NCBI RefSeq assembly: GCF_000455205.1
Contig: NZ_AUWQ01000012.1
Span: 62,001 to 126,000, forward strand
Source: Mycobacterium sp. UM_CSW
GTDB taxonomy: Bacteria > Actinomycetota > Actinomycetes > Mycobacteriales > Mycobacteriaceae
Direction of reading: 5' to 3'
Length of the DNA: 64,000 bases
This document shows positions 1 through 9,208 of this stretch, one piece after another. Made by a program: the position numbers and the translations under genes. The stretch's first letter is position 1; every line of letters begins with the position of its first letter. The notes beneath the pieces are model-generated. The model was not told the origin of the DNA, did not search any database, and was given only the letters and a program-made list of their open reading frames with translations.

Positions 1-159
1 CTTGCCAACCCCGGAATCGTGTCGATCCCGCTGGCGTTCGTCCTCGGCATCGTGGGGACGCTGTCGTCGTCCGACCGCGGCGACCCGGTGCGCAACGCCG
101 AGATGGAGGTCCGCTCCCTTACCGGCATCGGCGCCGAGAAGGCCGTCGTCACGCACTAG
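1..159 (+). CDS. Sodium/solute symporter C-terminus (partial; ActP/SSS-like)
   Basis: Only the last 52 codons are in the window, read in frame 1 to a TAG at 157-159. The peptide begins LANPGIVSIPLAFVLGIVG, a hydrophobic final transmembrane helix, and ends in a short charged cytoplasmic tail. This matches the C-terminus of cation/acetate symporters of the sodium:solute symporter family, which import acetate or other small carboxylates across the plasma membrane. Assignment rests on this short tail, so the substrate is uncertain. The neighbour on the right is a convergent LuxR-type regulator. Confidence 0.6.
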   Translation, partial: LANPGIVSIPLAFVLGIVGTLSSSDRGDPVRNAEMEVRSLTGIGAEKAVVTH

Positions 160-191
160 TCGCCCATCAGCCGAGGCTGGGGGTCACACGA

Positions 192-2966
192 TCATGTCTT
201 GAGCTGGTCGATGCGGCGGGCCAATCCGGCGCGCGTGCGCACGTCCAGCTTGCGGTAGACCCGGGTGAGGTGGACTTCCACGGTCTTTGGGCTGATGAAT
301 AACGCGGCGGCCACCTCGCGGTTGGTCATTCCCGACGCCGCGAGCTCTGCCACTCGTCGTTCACCGGCGGTAAGCAGCTTGGCGGGACCCGTATCGACCT
401 CAGAACGGGCCAGCGCCGCGCGGGCTCGCGCCGCCCACAGGGGCGTGTCCAGTTCGTCGAAGACCGCCAGCGCCGCGCTCACATTGACCGTGGCATCGTC
501 GCGGTGGCGTCGCCGGCGCTGAAGTTGGCCGAGCAGCAGCTGGGTGCGGGCCCGCTCGAACGGCATCGGCAGCCTGTCATGTTCGACCATCGCAGCCTCG
601 GCCGCCGCGGTCGCTGCGGTCACGTCGCCCCCTGCGGCCAACAGCATTGCGCGGCAGCGCGCGCCGACTGACAGCATCCACGCACGATCCATCCGGCGAC
701 CGTTGCGCTCGAGCGCGTCGATCGGCGGCTCCGCTTCGTCGTAGCGTCCGAGAGCTATCAACGCCTCAAGAACGTCGGGCAAAAAGGGCGCCTGGACGAG
801 CTCGGTTGTCTGCTGATCCCAATTGACTTGCGACAGCATCGGTTCGGCCGTCCTCACCGCCGCGGCATAGTTGCCGAGGGATACCTCCAGAAAGATCAAC
901 GCAGTGAGCGGCCACAACGCAAGAATGTGCGCACCGCAGCGCCGGCTTGCCGATAGGGCCTCCTCGACGTCGGCACGGGCCTCGCCTTCACGGCCGGCAT
1001 GGGCAGCGAGAGTAGCGCGCATCGTCAGGGCGACGCCCTGCGCAAGGTCGGTGCCGAGCAGCACTGCCCGTGCTGCGGCGTCCTCGGCCAACAGACTGGC
1101 ATTGCCAACGTTTCCGCGCCACATTTCGATCTGAAACAGGTTGAAGGCCAGGTGGATCAGTTCGTTCTCTTCACCGCGCTCTATGCAGGCTTGTCGCAGG
1201 CCTACCATCGCCGCGTAGGCCGTATCCAGCTGTCCGCTCCAACCCAGCAGCAGGGCCTTTTGCATGCTTGGTCGCAGTGCCGCAGGCATGAACGCGTTGT
1301 CCTCCAACTCCAACGCGCGTTGCAGGCCGGCTTCGTCGATGCCGTCGCCGTGCCGAAATCGCAAATGTGCCCGCAGGCTCAGTGCCTGGCCGAGCAACTG
1401 CGGGTGACCTAGCCGCTCCGCGTTGGTGACGGCGTCATCGACGATGCGCAGGGCGGCGGCTGGATCACCGGTATTCAGCATCGCAAACGAGAGACTGACC
1501 AATATCTGCACGCGCAGCGGTAGCTGATCGCCGACCTCACTGAGGGCGCGCTCCAGCAACTCGGCGGCCTCAAGGAAGCTCTCGCCGTACAGGGCGACCA
1601 CCGCGTGCATGCTCAACGCTTCGGCTCGCTGAGTTCCGGGCGGCAACGCCCCGATGATGTCCTCGAGCAGGGCCCGTGCCCGCGCCGGGTCGCCGGCGTC
1701 GAGGTAGTTGCGTGCCAACCGGATTCGGCGCTTAGGGCTGTCTGCGCCGAGCCCGATCGCCAGCTCCAACATTTCGGCCGCGGCCATCGGCGCCCCATGC
1801 ACGCGGGCACTCCGGGCCGCCGCATCGAGGGCTTGCAGCGTGGCGGGATCGGCAGTCGGGGCGGACAACGCCAGGTGCCTGGCGCGTAACTCAGGTTCGG
1901 TGACCAAGGTGGCGAGGCGACGGTGCATGGCGCGGCGCTGCGCTGCGGTGGCGTCGTCGTAACAGCCCTGGGCCAGTAGGGGATGGGTGAACTGCACGCG
2001 GTTGCCGGCGATTTCGACGGTGCCCTGTACTTCGGCGGCGTCCAGTAGCGCAACGACGTCGTCCGCGTCGCGGCCGGTCGCGTGCGCGATGTCTTGGATG
2101 CTCGGTGCGCCAAGACAGGACACGGCGAGCAGCACCTCACGCACCGCGGGTTCGAGCATCCCGACGCGGTTGCGCACCAACTCCATCAGCGTGGCCGGCA
2201 TGGACACCCGCGCGCCTGGCGGCTGGTCGAGCACTGTGCGCGCCAGTTCGATGGCGTAGAAGGGGTTTCCGGCCGAGACCTCGTAAACGCGTGAGATCTG
2301 GGGGCGTGAGAGCGAGCGGCCTAGCCGCTGCGTCACCGCCGCGTGAAGCGCACCGATGCTCAAGGGGCCCAGCCGAGTCCTGGTCAATTGTGCGGGTGGC
2401 GGTGGGGCAAACCACGATGGCGCGCGGTCGCGGTGGCTGTTGGTCCGGAAGGTGGCCAGCATGCCAACTCGTTCGGTTAGCCGTCGTGCGACGAATCCGA
2501 TGGCTAGGGCGCTGGAGGGATCCAGCCATTGCAGATCGTCGATGGCCACCAGCACCGGTGACTTCTCAGCGAGGATCTGGACGACCGACAGCACCGCGGC
2601 GGCAACGGTGCGTTGGTCGGTGGGCTCGGCGTCAGTGCTGGCTCGCAACAAGATTCGATCGAGCGCGAGACGTTGCGGATCCGGCAGTTGCCTCCAGTCC
2701 GCCCCGGTGTGGGCCATCAGGTCGGCCAACGACGCGTAGGGCAGCACCGATTCGGTCGCCGCCGCTCGCGCGGCCAAGACCGCGAAGCCGCGTTCTCGGG
2801 CTGTGTGCAGCGCCGACAACCACAGGGTGGTCTTGCCGATACCCGCGTCGCCCTCGATCACCAACACAGACGGCCCCCCGCTCGCGGAACTGAGGAAGTC
2901 CTCGACTGCCCCGGCCTCAGTCGATCCGCTCTTCCCGCCCGTCACAGGCCGGCCCGCATCAGCCAC
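192..2966 (-). CDS. LuxR family transcriptional regulator with N-terminal ATPase (LAL type)
   Basis: A 924-residue cytoplasmic regulator. Near residue 37 there is a Walker A loop (GDAGIGKTT), followed by a Walker B-like stretch (LVAIDDLQWLD, about residue 140) typical of the AAA-like STAND ATPases of LAL regulators. The middle is helical and repeat-like (TPR type). The last 65 residues form a LuxR/GerE helix-turn-helix (LTAGERRVAELAASGMTNRE, then KTVEVHLTRVYRKL). Family members bind ATP and an inducer and then activate target promoters. It lies downstream of the acyl-CoA dehydrogenase operon on the same strand, separated by 261 bp that holds a dyad. Target genes are unknown; the adjacent catabolic operon or the symporter are the obvious candidates. 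Confidence 0.9.
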   Translation of the reverse strand: MADAGRPVTGGKSGSTEAGAVEDFLSSASGGPSVLVIEGDAGIGKTTLWLSALHTARERGFAVLAARAAATESVLPYASLADLMAHTGADWRQLPDPQRLALDRILLRASTDAEPTDQRTVAAAVLSVVQILAEKSPVLVAIDDLQWLDPSSALAIGFVARRLTERVGMLATFRTNSHRDRAPSWFAPPPPAQLTRTRLGPLSIGALHAAVTQRLGRSLSRPQISRVYEVSAGNPFYAIELARTVLDQPPGARVSMPATLMELVRNRVGMLEPAVREVLLAVSCLGAPSIQDIAHATGRDADDVVALLDAAEVQGTVEIAGNRVQFTHPLLAQGCYDDATAAQRRAMHRRLATLVTEPELRARHLALSAPTADPATLQALDAAARSARVHGAPMAAAEMLELAIGLGADSPKRRIRLARNYLDAGDPARARALLEDIIGALPPGTQRAEALSMHAVVALYGESFLEAAELLERALSEVGDQLPLRVQILVSLSFAMLNTGDPAAALRIVDDAVTNAERLGHPQLLGQALSLRAHLRFRHGDGIDEAGLQRALELEDNAFMPAALRPSMQKALLLGWSGQLDTAYAAMVGLRQACIERGEENELIHLAFNLFQIEMWRGNVGNASLLAEDAAARAVLLGTDLAQGVALTMRATLAAHAGREGEARADVEEALSASRRCGAHILALWPLTALIFLEVSLGNYAAAVRTAEPMLSQVNWDQQTTELVQAPFLPDVLEALIALGRYDEAEPPIDALERNGRRMDRAWMLSVGARCRAMLLAAGGDVTAATAAAEAAMVEHDRLPMPFERARTQLLLGQLQRRRRHRDDATVNVSAALAVFDELDTPLWAARARAALARSEVDTGPAKLLTAGERRVAELAASGMTNREVAAALFISPKTVEVHLTRVYRKLDVRTRAGLARRIDQLKT

Positions 2967-3025
2967 CGGCGGCGCAGAATGTGCATGACATTGGCGATTC
3001 CCGCGTTCCCCTTAGGCGGTCTCCA

Positions 3026-3056
3026 GCAAATACGTAGCCTAGGGGCTGGTATTTGC
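3026..3056. promoter_or_regulatory. Inverted repeat upstream of the LuxR-type regulator
   Basis: GCAAATAC at 3026-3033 is matched by GTATTTGC at 3049-3056, a perfect 8-bp dyad with a 15-bp spacer. It sits 60 bp upstream of the regulator start codon in an intergenic region of 261 bp (2967-3227). The location and symmetry suggest a regulator-binding site, perhaps autoregulatory. Nothing else recognisable was seen in this gap. Confidence 0.4.
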
Positions 3057-3227
3057 CGGCGCAACGAAATCACGCTGCCTGTGGATGTGCCGAATGTGGA
3101 CTGTGCAGCTACTGGACATCGACTGATAGTCGCGAAGGCTGCCGTCAAACAGCCAGGACGCGCCTACGTACAGATCGGGACTAAGGGAAATGCCGGATGA
3201 CGCCTTGCGCGTTGGGCGCGCTTTGGC

Positions 3228-4418
3228 TCAGGTTTTTTGAAGCGGCGGCGAATAATTCGGCTTGCCCAAGCCGAGCGTGTATTGGCCGACCATGTTGCGG
3301 AACACCTCGAGCGTGCCGCCGTAGATGCCCACCAAGGGGGCGAACCGGTAGGCGTATTCGGCGCTGCCGTCGTCGGCGGCGCCGTCAGTACCGAACGGCA
3401 GGGTCGACGCGGCCCCGAGGATGTCCATCAGGTCCGGCGAGATGTCGCGCATGGTCTGTGCGATCGCGACCCGCCCGTAGATGCTCGGCGACGACAGCGC
3501 GATTTCCAACCGGGCCGCGCACCGGCCAAGGCGGTATGCGACGGATTTGTCGTCGATCAGCCGGCGCCCGTCGGGGCCGGGTCGGGTCACGACGGCGGCG
3601 GCCTTGTCGACGGCCTCCGACATGAATCCCGCCTGGTGCATCATGATCGAGGTGTCCTGCAGCCCGTCCGGCGCCGCCGCAACGGCGCCGTGCTCGACGT
3701 TGAGTGGCTCGCGCAGCACCGTCCAGCCGGCGTTCACGTCACCCAGCCGGTACTTGTCGTCGACGCGGACGTCGCTGTAGTAGACGATGTTGGTGCGGTC
3801 GCCGTCCACCGTGCGGATGCCCTGGATGTCGATGCCCGGCGAGTCCAGCGGAACCAGAAACATGGTCAGGCTCTTGTGTTTCGGCGCCTCGGGGGCGGTG
3901 TTGGTGATCAGAAACACGTACTGGCAGTTGTGCGCGCCGGTGGTGAACATCTTGGAGCCGTTGATAATCCACGCATCCCCGTCGCGCACGGCGCGGGTCT
4001 TGCAGGTGGCGACGTCGGAGCCGCCCTCGGGCTCGGTGTAGCCGAGGCACAGCCGGACCTCGCCGCTGAAGACCTTCGGCAGCACCTCGTCACGAAGTTC
4101 GGCCCTACCGAACTTCGCCACCGAGCGCGCCACCATCGCGGTGGTGCCCCACGTCACCCACGGCACGTGCACCCGCCGCTTCTCCAGCTCCCAGATGCGC
4201 CGCCGCACCCGGCTGAACCCACCCTCGGATTCCGGCTTCCACTCGGCCTCCAAATAGCCTGCCGCGCCGAACTTCAGGTGCAGGCCCTCGTCGAAGTTGT
4301 CGCCAGTCTCGCGGTCGCGGCGCCGCACCTCTTCTGTCATGTGGGTGCTCAGGAAGTTCCGCGCTTCCTCACGGAAGGCCCGATCTTCCTCGGACAGCTC
4401 GACTCGGGAGAAGTCCAT
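3228..4418 (-). CDS. Acyl-CoA dehydrogenase (catalytic-type subunit of a pair)
   Basis: 396 residues, full length for an FAD-dependent acyl-CoA dehydrogenase, which forms the alpha,beta double bond in acyl-CoA thioesters. It has the N-terminal helical domain, the mid-domain FAD/substrate motif (LGYTEPEGGSDVA, about residue 133) and the C-terminal helical domain ending YGGTLEVFRNMVGQ. The last motif replaces the usual YEGTSEIQR, so the familiar active-site Glu is Gly here, as in several actinobacterial enzymes acting on bulky substrates. It is the last gene of the operon, 27 bp after a second, shorter dehydrogenase. The two probably form a heteromer like the paired FadE proteins of cholesterol side-chain degradation. 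Substrate unknown. Confidence 0.9.
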   Translation of the reverse strand: MDFSRVELSEEDRAFREEARNFLSTHMTEEVRRRDRETGDNFDEGLHLKFGAAGYLEAEWKPESEGGFSRVRRRIWELEKRRVHVPWVTWGTTAMVARSVAKFGRAELRDEVLPKVFSGEVRLCLGYTEPEGGSDVATCKTRAVRDGDAWIINGSKMFTTGAHNCQYVFLITNTAPEAPKHKSLTMFLVPLDSPGIDIQGIRTVDGDRTNIVYYSDVRVDDKYRLGDVNAGWTVLREPLNVEHGAVAAAPDGLQDTSIMMHQAGFMSEAVDKAAAVVTRPGPDGRRLIDDKSVAYRLGRCAARLEIALSSPSIYGRVAIAQTMRDISPDLMDILGAASTLPFGTDGAADDGSAEYAYRFAPLVGIYGGTLEVFRNMVGQYTLGLGKPNYSPPLQKT

Positions 4419-4445
4419 CGTTGTTCGCTCCTGTCTTGAGCCGAT

Positions 4446-5504
4446 CTAGGCGGGCTGTGGTGCGCTCTCGCGGGCCGTCACGATCTCGGCGACGCGCAGG
4501 GCGGTAGCGCCGGGATCGCCGCCGGCCAGCGGCCATCCCCGGGCGCGCACCAGATACGCCGTGGCCGCGGCTTCGGAGGAAACCCCAAGGCCGCCTTGGA
4601 TGTGCACCGCCATCGTCGCCGCCTTGGCGGCCTCCTCGGCCATGAAGACGAACGCCGACGGCGCCAGCTCGGGCCGCTCGTCGGGTTCGTTGTCCAGGAA
4701 CCAGGCGGCCCGGCGGGCGAGGTTGCGGCCACCCTGAACGGTGATGGCCATGTTCGCGAGCGGGTGCGAGATGGCTTGCAGCGTCGAGATCGGCACACCG
4801 AGCGTGTAACGGGTCTTGGCGAATTCCGCGGCGATGGTCATCGTCTCCTCGACGAGGCCCACCAACGCCGCCGCGGTCAACAGCCGCCATTCATCGAGGG
4901 CGCGTTGGTAATTCGCCACCGCGTCCGGGCCCTCGCCGATGACGGTGCGGGTGTCCGCGGCGGCCGGGTCCACCCAGGCCATCGGCAACCGGCCGATGTT
5001 GTCGACCTTGGTCGGCCGGGTGCCGAACGTCAGCCGCACCACCTGGTCGCCCTCACGCACGACGATGTGGTCGGCGATCGAGCCCGTCGGAATCAGCCGG
5101 GCGCCCGGCGGACCGTCGAGGCGGGCATCGAGCCCCGCGAGCTGTTCACCATCGGCCACTCCGGCGGTGTCGGAGTTCAGCCCGCCCAGCCGCCCGAGCA
5201 GTCGCGCCGCACACACGTGGTCGATCCACGGGACGGGCGCCAGCGAGCGGCCGATCTCCTCGGCGACCAGGGTGAGATCGACCAGCGTCGCACCGTCGCC
5301 ACCACAGGACTCCGGCAGTGCCATCGTGGTCGCGCCCATGGCGCACAGCCGTTCCCACAGGTTCTTGTCGAACCCGGACGGTTCCGCGGCGCGCACCGTT
5401 TCGATGGAGCACTGGGTCTTGAAGAACTGCTTGTACGCATTCTGCAGAGCCACGTGGTCCTCGGACAGGCTGTAATCGAGTCTGCGCAGTTCGAAGCGGT
5501 CCAT
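4446..5504 (-). CDS. Acyl-CoA dehydrogenase, partner subunit
   Basis: 352 residues with weak acyl-CoA dehydrogenase similarity (AANAYK-like N-terminal helix, PESCGGDGATLVDLTLVAEE, C-terminal HIQGGLGVSSEAAATAYL). The C-terminus lacks any YEGT/GGTLE motif, which is usual for the non-catalytic partner in alpha2beta2 FadE heteromers. The ATG at 5504 is chosen because it follows the amidohydrolase stop directly (TGACATG) and has GGAAGGA 8 nt upstream; an in-frame ATG at 5522 would overlap that gene and has no ribosome-binding site. Operon position next to the 396-residue dehydrogenase supports a two-subunit enzyme. Confidence 0.85.
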   Translation of the reverse strand: MDRFELRRLDYSLSEDHVALQNAYKQFFKTQCSIETVRAAEPSGFDKNLWERLCAMGATTMALPESCGGDGATLVDLTLVAEEIGRSLAPVPWIDHVCAARLLGRLGGLNSDTAGVADGEQLAGLDARLDGPPGARLIPTGSIADHIVVREGDQVVRLTFGTRPTKVDNIGRLPMAWVDPAAADTRTVIGEGPDAVANYQRALDEWRLLTAAALVGLVEETMTIAAEFAKTRYTLGVPISTLQAISHPLANMAITVQGGRNLARRAAWFLDNEPDERPELAPSAFVFMAEEAAKAATMAVHIQGGLGVSSEAAATAYLVRARGWPLAGGDPGATALRVAEIVTARESAPQPA

Positions 5505-5505
5505 G

Positions 5506-6336
5506 TCAACGTTCCTTCCCAAAGAAAAACTCCTGCGCGTTGTTGTAGAGGTAGTTGTCGAGCACCTCGGGGGGCAGGTCGAGCGCGCGGGCTTCCGGTA
5601 AAACCCGGCGCATGCGCAGCACCGGCCAGTCCGACGCGTAGATCACCTTGTTCGGGCCGCGGGTCCGCATGTAGTGCAGCAGCGATTCCGGCAGCCGCTT
5701 GGGAGACCACGCCGATGTCATCAGGCGCAGGTTGGCGTACTTGAGCAGCAACCGTATCGCGACGTCCCACCACGGGTCGGCGCCGTGGATCATGCACAGC
5801 TTCAGCTCGGGAAAACGCACGCACACCCGGTCCAGGTGCATGGGATGTTGGACCTCTCCCGGGATCGGTGGGCCCGGGATGCCGGTGTTGATGCACAGCG
5901 GGAGGTCCAGCTCCGCGCATTTCGCGTACAGCGGGTAGTAGACGGCGTCGCTGGGCGGATACTGCCCGTCGCCCCAAAAGCTCGGTCCTACAACCGCATA
6001 CGCCACCGGCAGATCGCTCACGACGGCGGTCAGCTCGCGCAGGGACCGGACCGGCCGCAGCAGGTTCGCCCCACCCATCGCCAGGGCGAACCGGTCTGGC
6101 TTGGCTTCGATGAACTTGCGCGCCGTGGTGGACGGGCTGGCCAGCGAATCCATCAGGATCGCCCGCTGCACTCCCTGTTCGTCCATCTCGTCGAGCAGCT
6201 CGGACAGGTCGACGGGCGCGAACATCGACTCCGGCCCCTTGAAGTAGTCGTCTCGGACCTTGAGCATCCAGGTGGGTTGGGAGTCCGCCTCACCAAAGTG
6301 CACGTTGACGAGGCAGTCAATCGCCTTGGTGTTCAT
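5506..6336 (-). CDS. Amidohydrolase family protein (ACMSD/LigI-like TIM barrel)
   Basis: 276 residues of the amidohydrolase-2 superfamily, whose members hydrolyse lactones, open rings or decarboxylate cyclic acids using a TIM-barrel metal site. Visible motifs are VNVHFGEAD near the N-terminus (in place of the DxHxH strand), MIHGADPWWD, and the C-terminal YASDWPVLRMRR with the conserved Asp of the metal site. The start ATG overlaps the synthetase stop (ATGA at 6333-6336), so translation is coupled. It is shorter than the second amidohydrolase in the operon and only distantly like it. A hydrolytic ring-opening or decarboxylation step is inferred. Confidence 0.85.
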   Translation of the reverse strand: MNTKAIDCLVNVHFGEADSQPTWMLKVRDDYFKGPESMFAPVDLSELLDEMDEQGVQRAILMDSLASPSTTARKFIEAKPDRFALAMGGANLLRPVRSLRELTAVVSDLPVAYAVVGPSFWGDGQYPPSDAVYYPLYAKCAELDLPLCINTGIPGPPIPGEVQHPMHLDRVCVRFPELKLCMIHGADPWWDVAIRLLLKYANLRLMTSAWSPKRLPESLLHYMRTRGPNKVIYASDWPVLRMRRVLPEARALDLPPEVLDNYLYNNAQEFFFGKER

Positions 6337-7952
6337 GACACCTTCTCTTCAGCTTGCTCTCGGGCCCACCGGTAGTTGGGCTTGCCATTGCCCAAACGCT
6401 GAATCTGCTCGACGAAGATGAACGCCTTGGGCGCCTTGAAATGTGCCAGTTGCGCCGTGCAGAAGGTATAGAGAGCACGCCCGTCGGCGCTCAGGTCGGC
6501 GCCCGGGTGTTGCGCGACGAGCGCGACGACTTCCTGGCCCCACCGCTCGCTGGGTCGTCCCACCACGAGGGCGTCGGCGATGCCCGGATGTGCGCGCAGC
6601 ACTTCCTCGACCTCTTCGACGAAGACCTTTTCGCCGCCGGTGTTGATCACCAGCGAGTCACGACCGAAAAGGCGTATGGTGCCGTCCTTTTCGATGGATG
6701 CGCGGTCGCCCGGTATCACCACCTGCCGGCCCTCGATCCGGGGGAAGGTGCGCCGGGTGGCCTCAGCGTCGTCGAAGTAGCCCAGCGGAATCCGCCCCGT
6801 CCTGGCGGCCCACCCGATCTCGTTGTCACCGGGACGCAGAAACCTGGTGCGATCGGCGGAGACGACGGTGGCGCCTTCCCGGGGTGCGAAGGTCTCGCTC
6901 GCGGTGCCGTTGTGGCTATGACCGAAGGCCATGTTGCCGCTCTCCGAGGATCCGTAGCCTTCGATGATGGTGATGTGCGGAATGCATTCCATCAGCGCGC
7001 GTTTGTATTTCGCGTTGGTGGCGGCCCCGCCGGTGCCGATGGCGTTCAGCGCGGACAAGTCGTAGCGGTGGGCGCGCAGTTCGGCGATCAGCGGCCCGGC
7101 GTACGCGTCGCCGACCATCGTCATCATGCCTACCTTTTCGCGCTCGGCGGTTTCCCACACGGACCGGACGTCGAGCTTATTGCGGTCGTCATAGAGCACG
7201 ACCGTCAGGCCCGCACACAGCGCGGCGAACGCGGTCCACATGCCGGCAGCGTGCATCAGCGGCGAGACGGCGAACCATGGCGGCCCGCCGCCGCGCACCT
7301 TGTCATGAATCTCGGTGACGCTCGCGTGGTCGGCCCCCACCATCGACGACACGTACATGTCGCTTTGGCGCCACAGGACGCCCTTGGGGCGTCCGGTCGT
7401 TCCGCCGGTACACATCATGATCAGGTCGTCGGGCGACCCAGCGGGGCGAAAGCCGGTGGCGCCGGCCGCCAGCGCGTCGTCCAGCGACACGGCACCCGGC
7501 AATTCCGGGGCGCCGCTGCCGTCGTCGATGGACACCAGCAGCTCCGTCCCCTCCGGGGGAAGCACGTCGGCGAACCGCGCGCCGAGGGCGCGGTGATAGA
7601 TGATCGCCCTGGGACGGACATAGGCCAGCAGGTCGGCGATTTCGCGCGGCGAGTAGTGGTGGTTCACGTTGACCGGGACGGTGCGCGCCTTGAGGCATCC
7701 GATCACCATGTCGGGGTACAGGTCGTTGTACATGATGAGCGCGACCCGGTCCTGGCCGCATTCCCACGGCTCGAGCGTCTCGCGCTCGGCGTAGGCCCCG
7801 AATCCCTTGCCGCTGAGGTAATTCGCCAGATCATCGGTGCGCCGGGCGGATTCGGCAAACGTGCTGCGGCGGTCTCCGCAGACGGTCATCAAACGGTCGG
7901 GGATGACGTCGGCGATGGCGTCAAGAACCGCGCCTACGGTCCATTCGCTCAC
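6333..7952 (-). CDS. Acyl-CoA synthetase (AMP-binding, FadD type)
   Basis: 539 residues of the ANL adenylating superfamily, which activates a carboxylic acid to its CoA thioester through an acyl-adenylate. Motifs in order: P-loop CTGGTTGRPKGVLW (about residue 180), EGYGSSESGN, GDRASIEKDGTIRLFGRD hinge, VINTGGEKVFVEEVE, and the C-terminal catalytic Lys in NGKPNYRW. The GTG start at 7952 gives the common mycobacterial N-terminus VSEWTVGAVLDAI and leaves 22 bp after the upstream gene; the frame stays open to an ATG at 8000, inside that gene. It is probably the entry step that loads the operon's substrate onto CoA. Confidence 0.9.
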   Translation of the reverse strand: MSEWTVGAVLDAIADVIPDRLMTVCGDRRSTFAESARRTDDLANYLSGKGFGAYAERETLEPWECGQDRVALIMYNDLYPDMVIGCLKARTVPVNVNHHYSPREIADLLAYVRPRAIIYHRALGARFADVLPPEGTELLVSIDDGSGAPELPGAVSLDDALAAGATGFRPAGSPDDLIMMCTGGTTGRPKGVLWRQSDMYVSSMVGADHASVTEIHDKVRGGGPPWFAVSPLMHAAGMWTAFAALCAGLTVVLYDDRNKLDVRSVWETAEREKVGMMTMVGDAYAGPLIAELRAHRYDLSALNAIGTGGAATNAKYKRALMECIPHITIIEGYGSSESGNMAFGHSHNGTASETFAPREGATVVSADRTRFLRPGDNEIGWAARTGRIPLGYFDDAEATRRTFPRIEGRQVVIPGDRASIEKDGTIRLFGRDSLVINTGGEKVFVEEVEEVLRAHPGIADALVVGRPSERWGQEVVALVAQHPGADLSADGRALYTFCTAQLAHFKAPKAFIFVEQIQRLGNGKPNYRWAREQAEEKVS

Positions 7953-7974
7953 TAGCGTAACCAGCCTCGAATAA

Positions 7975-9177
7975 TCAAGCGGGCGATCCGACCTGGACAC
8001 CGAGGAGATCTAGAGCGTTGTCCCGCATGATTTTCCGAATATCCGAGTCGCTGAATCCGACGAGCTCTTCGGCGAACGATAGCGGCGACTCGAGGCCTTC
8101 ACCGTGCGGCCAGTCGGAGCCGAACAGGATTTTGTCGACGCCGATGGCCTTGGCCAGCTCCGTCAGGTCGTCCTCGTAGTACGGCGCGATCCACACGTTG
8201 TTGCGCAGCTGCTCCACCGGATCCTCGGGAAAATGCCGCGGATAGTTGTTGGCCGCCTTCTTCAGGCGCTTGACCAGCCGGTGCACGAAGTAGGAGCCGT
8301 TCTCGATGCTGACCGCCCTGAGTTTGGGGTGTCGGGTGAACACGCCGTGCACGATCATCGACGCCATCGTGTCGTGGATGGCGCGGTCGTCCAGGAGCAC
8401 CGTGTCCAGTGGATCCTTTTCACCAAACCCCTCGAAGGTCGCCTTGCCTCCCCAAGCCGCCGCGATGTGCAGGTAACCGCTGTCGCTGAGGTGGAATCCG
8501 ACCGGAACCCCCGCCTCGGCCAGCCGGGCCCACACCGGGTCGTGGCTGCGATCGCCCAGCGACCTCGGCTTGACGACGCCGGGCACCGGCGCCGGCCGCA
8601 CCAGGACCAGCTTGGCGCCGCGCGCCAACACGAACTCCAGCTCGTCGACGGCGCCGGCCGGGTCGGCCAGCGAGATGATCGGCGCGGCGATGATGCGGTG
8701 GTCGGGCCGGTCGAAACCCCAATCCTCGTCGAGCCAGAGGTTGAACGCGTGCACCGACGCCATCGTCGCGTCGATGTCTCCCTTGAGCGCCTCTTCCACG
8801 CCGCAGCCGAACGTCGGCAGCATGAAAACCGTTTCGATGTCCTGGGTGTCCATCACGGCAACGCGCGCTTCGCGGTTCTGGTACTCGGGGTGTTCGGCGA
8901 GCCGCTCGACCTTCATCAGAGACGCCGGGTCGACGCCTTCCGGAATCTCACCACGGAACAACAGGTCGAGGCAGCCCGGCACGATGATCGGATCGAAGGT
9001 GGGATTGGGAACGAAATGGTTGACGCGGCCGCCGATTACGGCCAGAGTGCGCTTTCCCTGAGTGACCATCTGCACGCCGCGGGTCTTGAATGCCTTGTCC
9101 AAGTGACGGGTAAAGGCATCCAGCGGCTCGTAATAGTGATTGTCGACGTCGATCGCCTTGTAATCCAAGTGGGCCAT
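7975..9177 (-). CDS. Amidohydrolase family protein (metal-dependent, ACMSD-like)
   Basis: 400 residues of the amidohydrolase-2 family. The N-terminal metal motif appears as AIDVDNHYYEP, mid-protein strands carry GFHLSDSGY and SIENGSYF, and the C-terminus carries LFGSDWPHGEG with the conserved Asp and His. This pattern is common in actinobacterial degradation clusters. The start at 9177 is preferred over an ATG at 9183 because GAAAGGA lies at the right distance. The gene lies between the crotonase and the acyl-CoA synthetase in one operon. A decarboxylation or hydrolytic ring cleavage is the likely chemistry; the substrate is not known. Confidence 0.9.
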   Translation of the reverse strand: MAHLDYKAIDVDNHYYEPLDAFTRHLDKAFKTRGVQMVTQGKRTLAVIGGRVNHFVPNPTFDPIIVPGCLDLLFRGEIPEGVDPASLMKVERLAEHPEYQNREARVAVMDTQDIETVFMLPTFGCGVEEALKGDIDATMASVHAFNLWLDEDWGFDRPDHRIIAAPIISLADPAGAVDELEFVLARGAKLVLVRPAPVPGVVKPRSLGDRSHDPVWARLAEAGVPVGFHLSDSGYLHIAAAWGGKATFEGFGEKDPLDTVLLDDRAIHDTMASMIVHGVFTRHPKLRAVSIENGSYFVHRLVKRLKKAANNYPRHFPEDPVEQLRNNVWIAPYYEDDLTELAKAIGVDKILFGSDWPHGEGLESPLSFAEELVGFSDSDIRKIMRDNALDLLGVQVGSPA

Positions 9178-9208
9178 GATCATCCTTTCCCGGTACCACC
9201 GGCGAAAA

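Noticed and set aside
192-2900. Several plus-strand open frames opposite the LuxR-type gene
   Set aside because: They lack family motifs and ribosome-binding sites, and the minus-strand frame has complete ATPase and HTH motifs.
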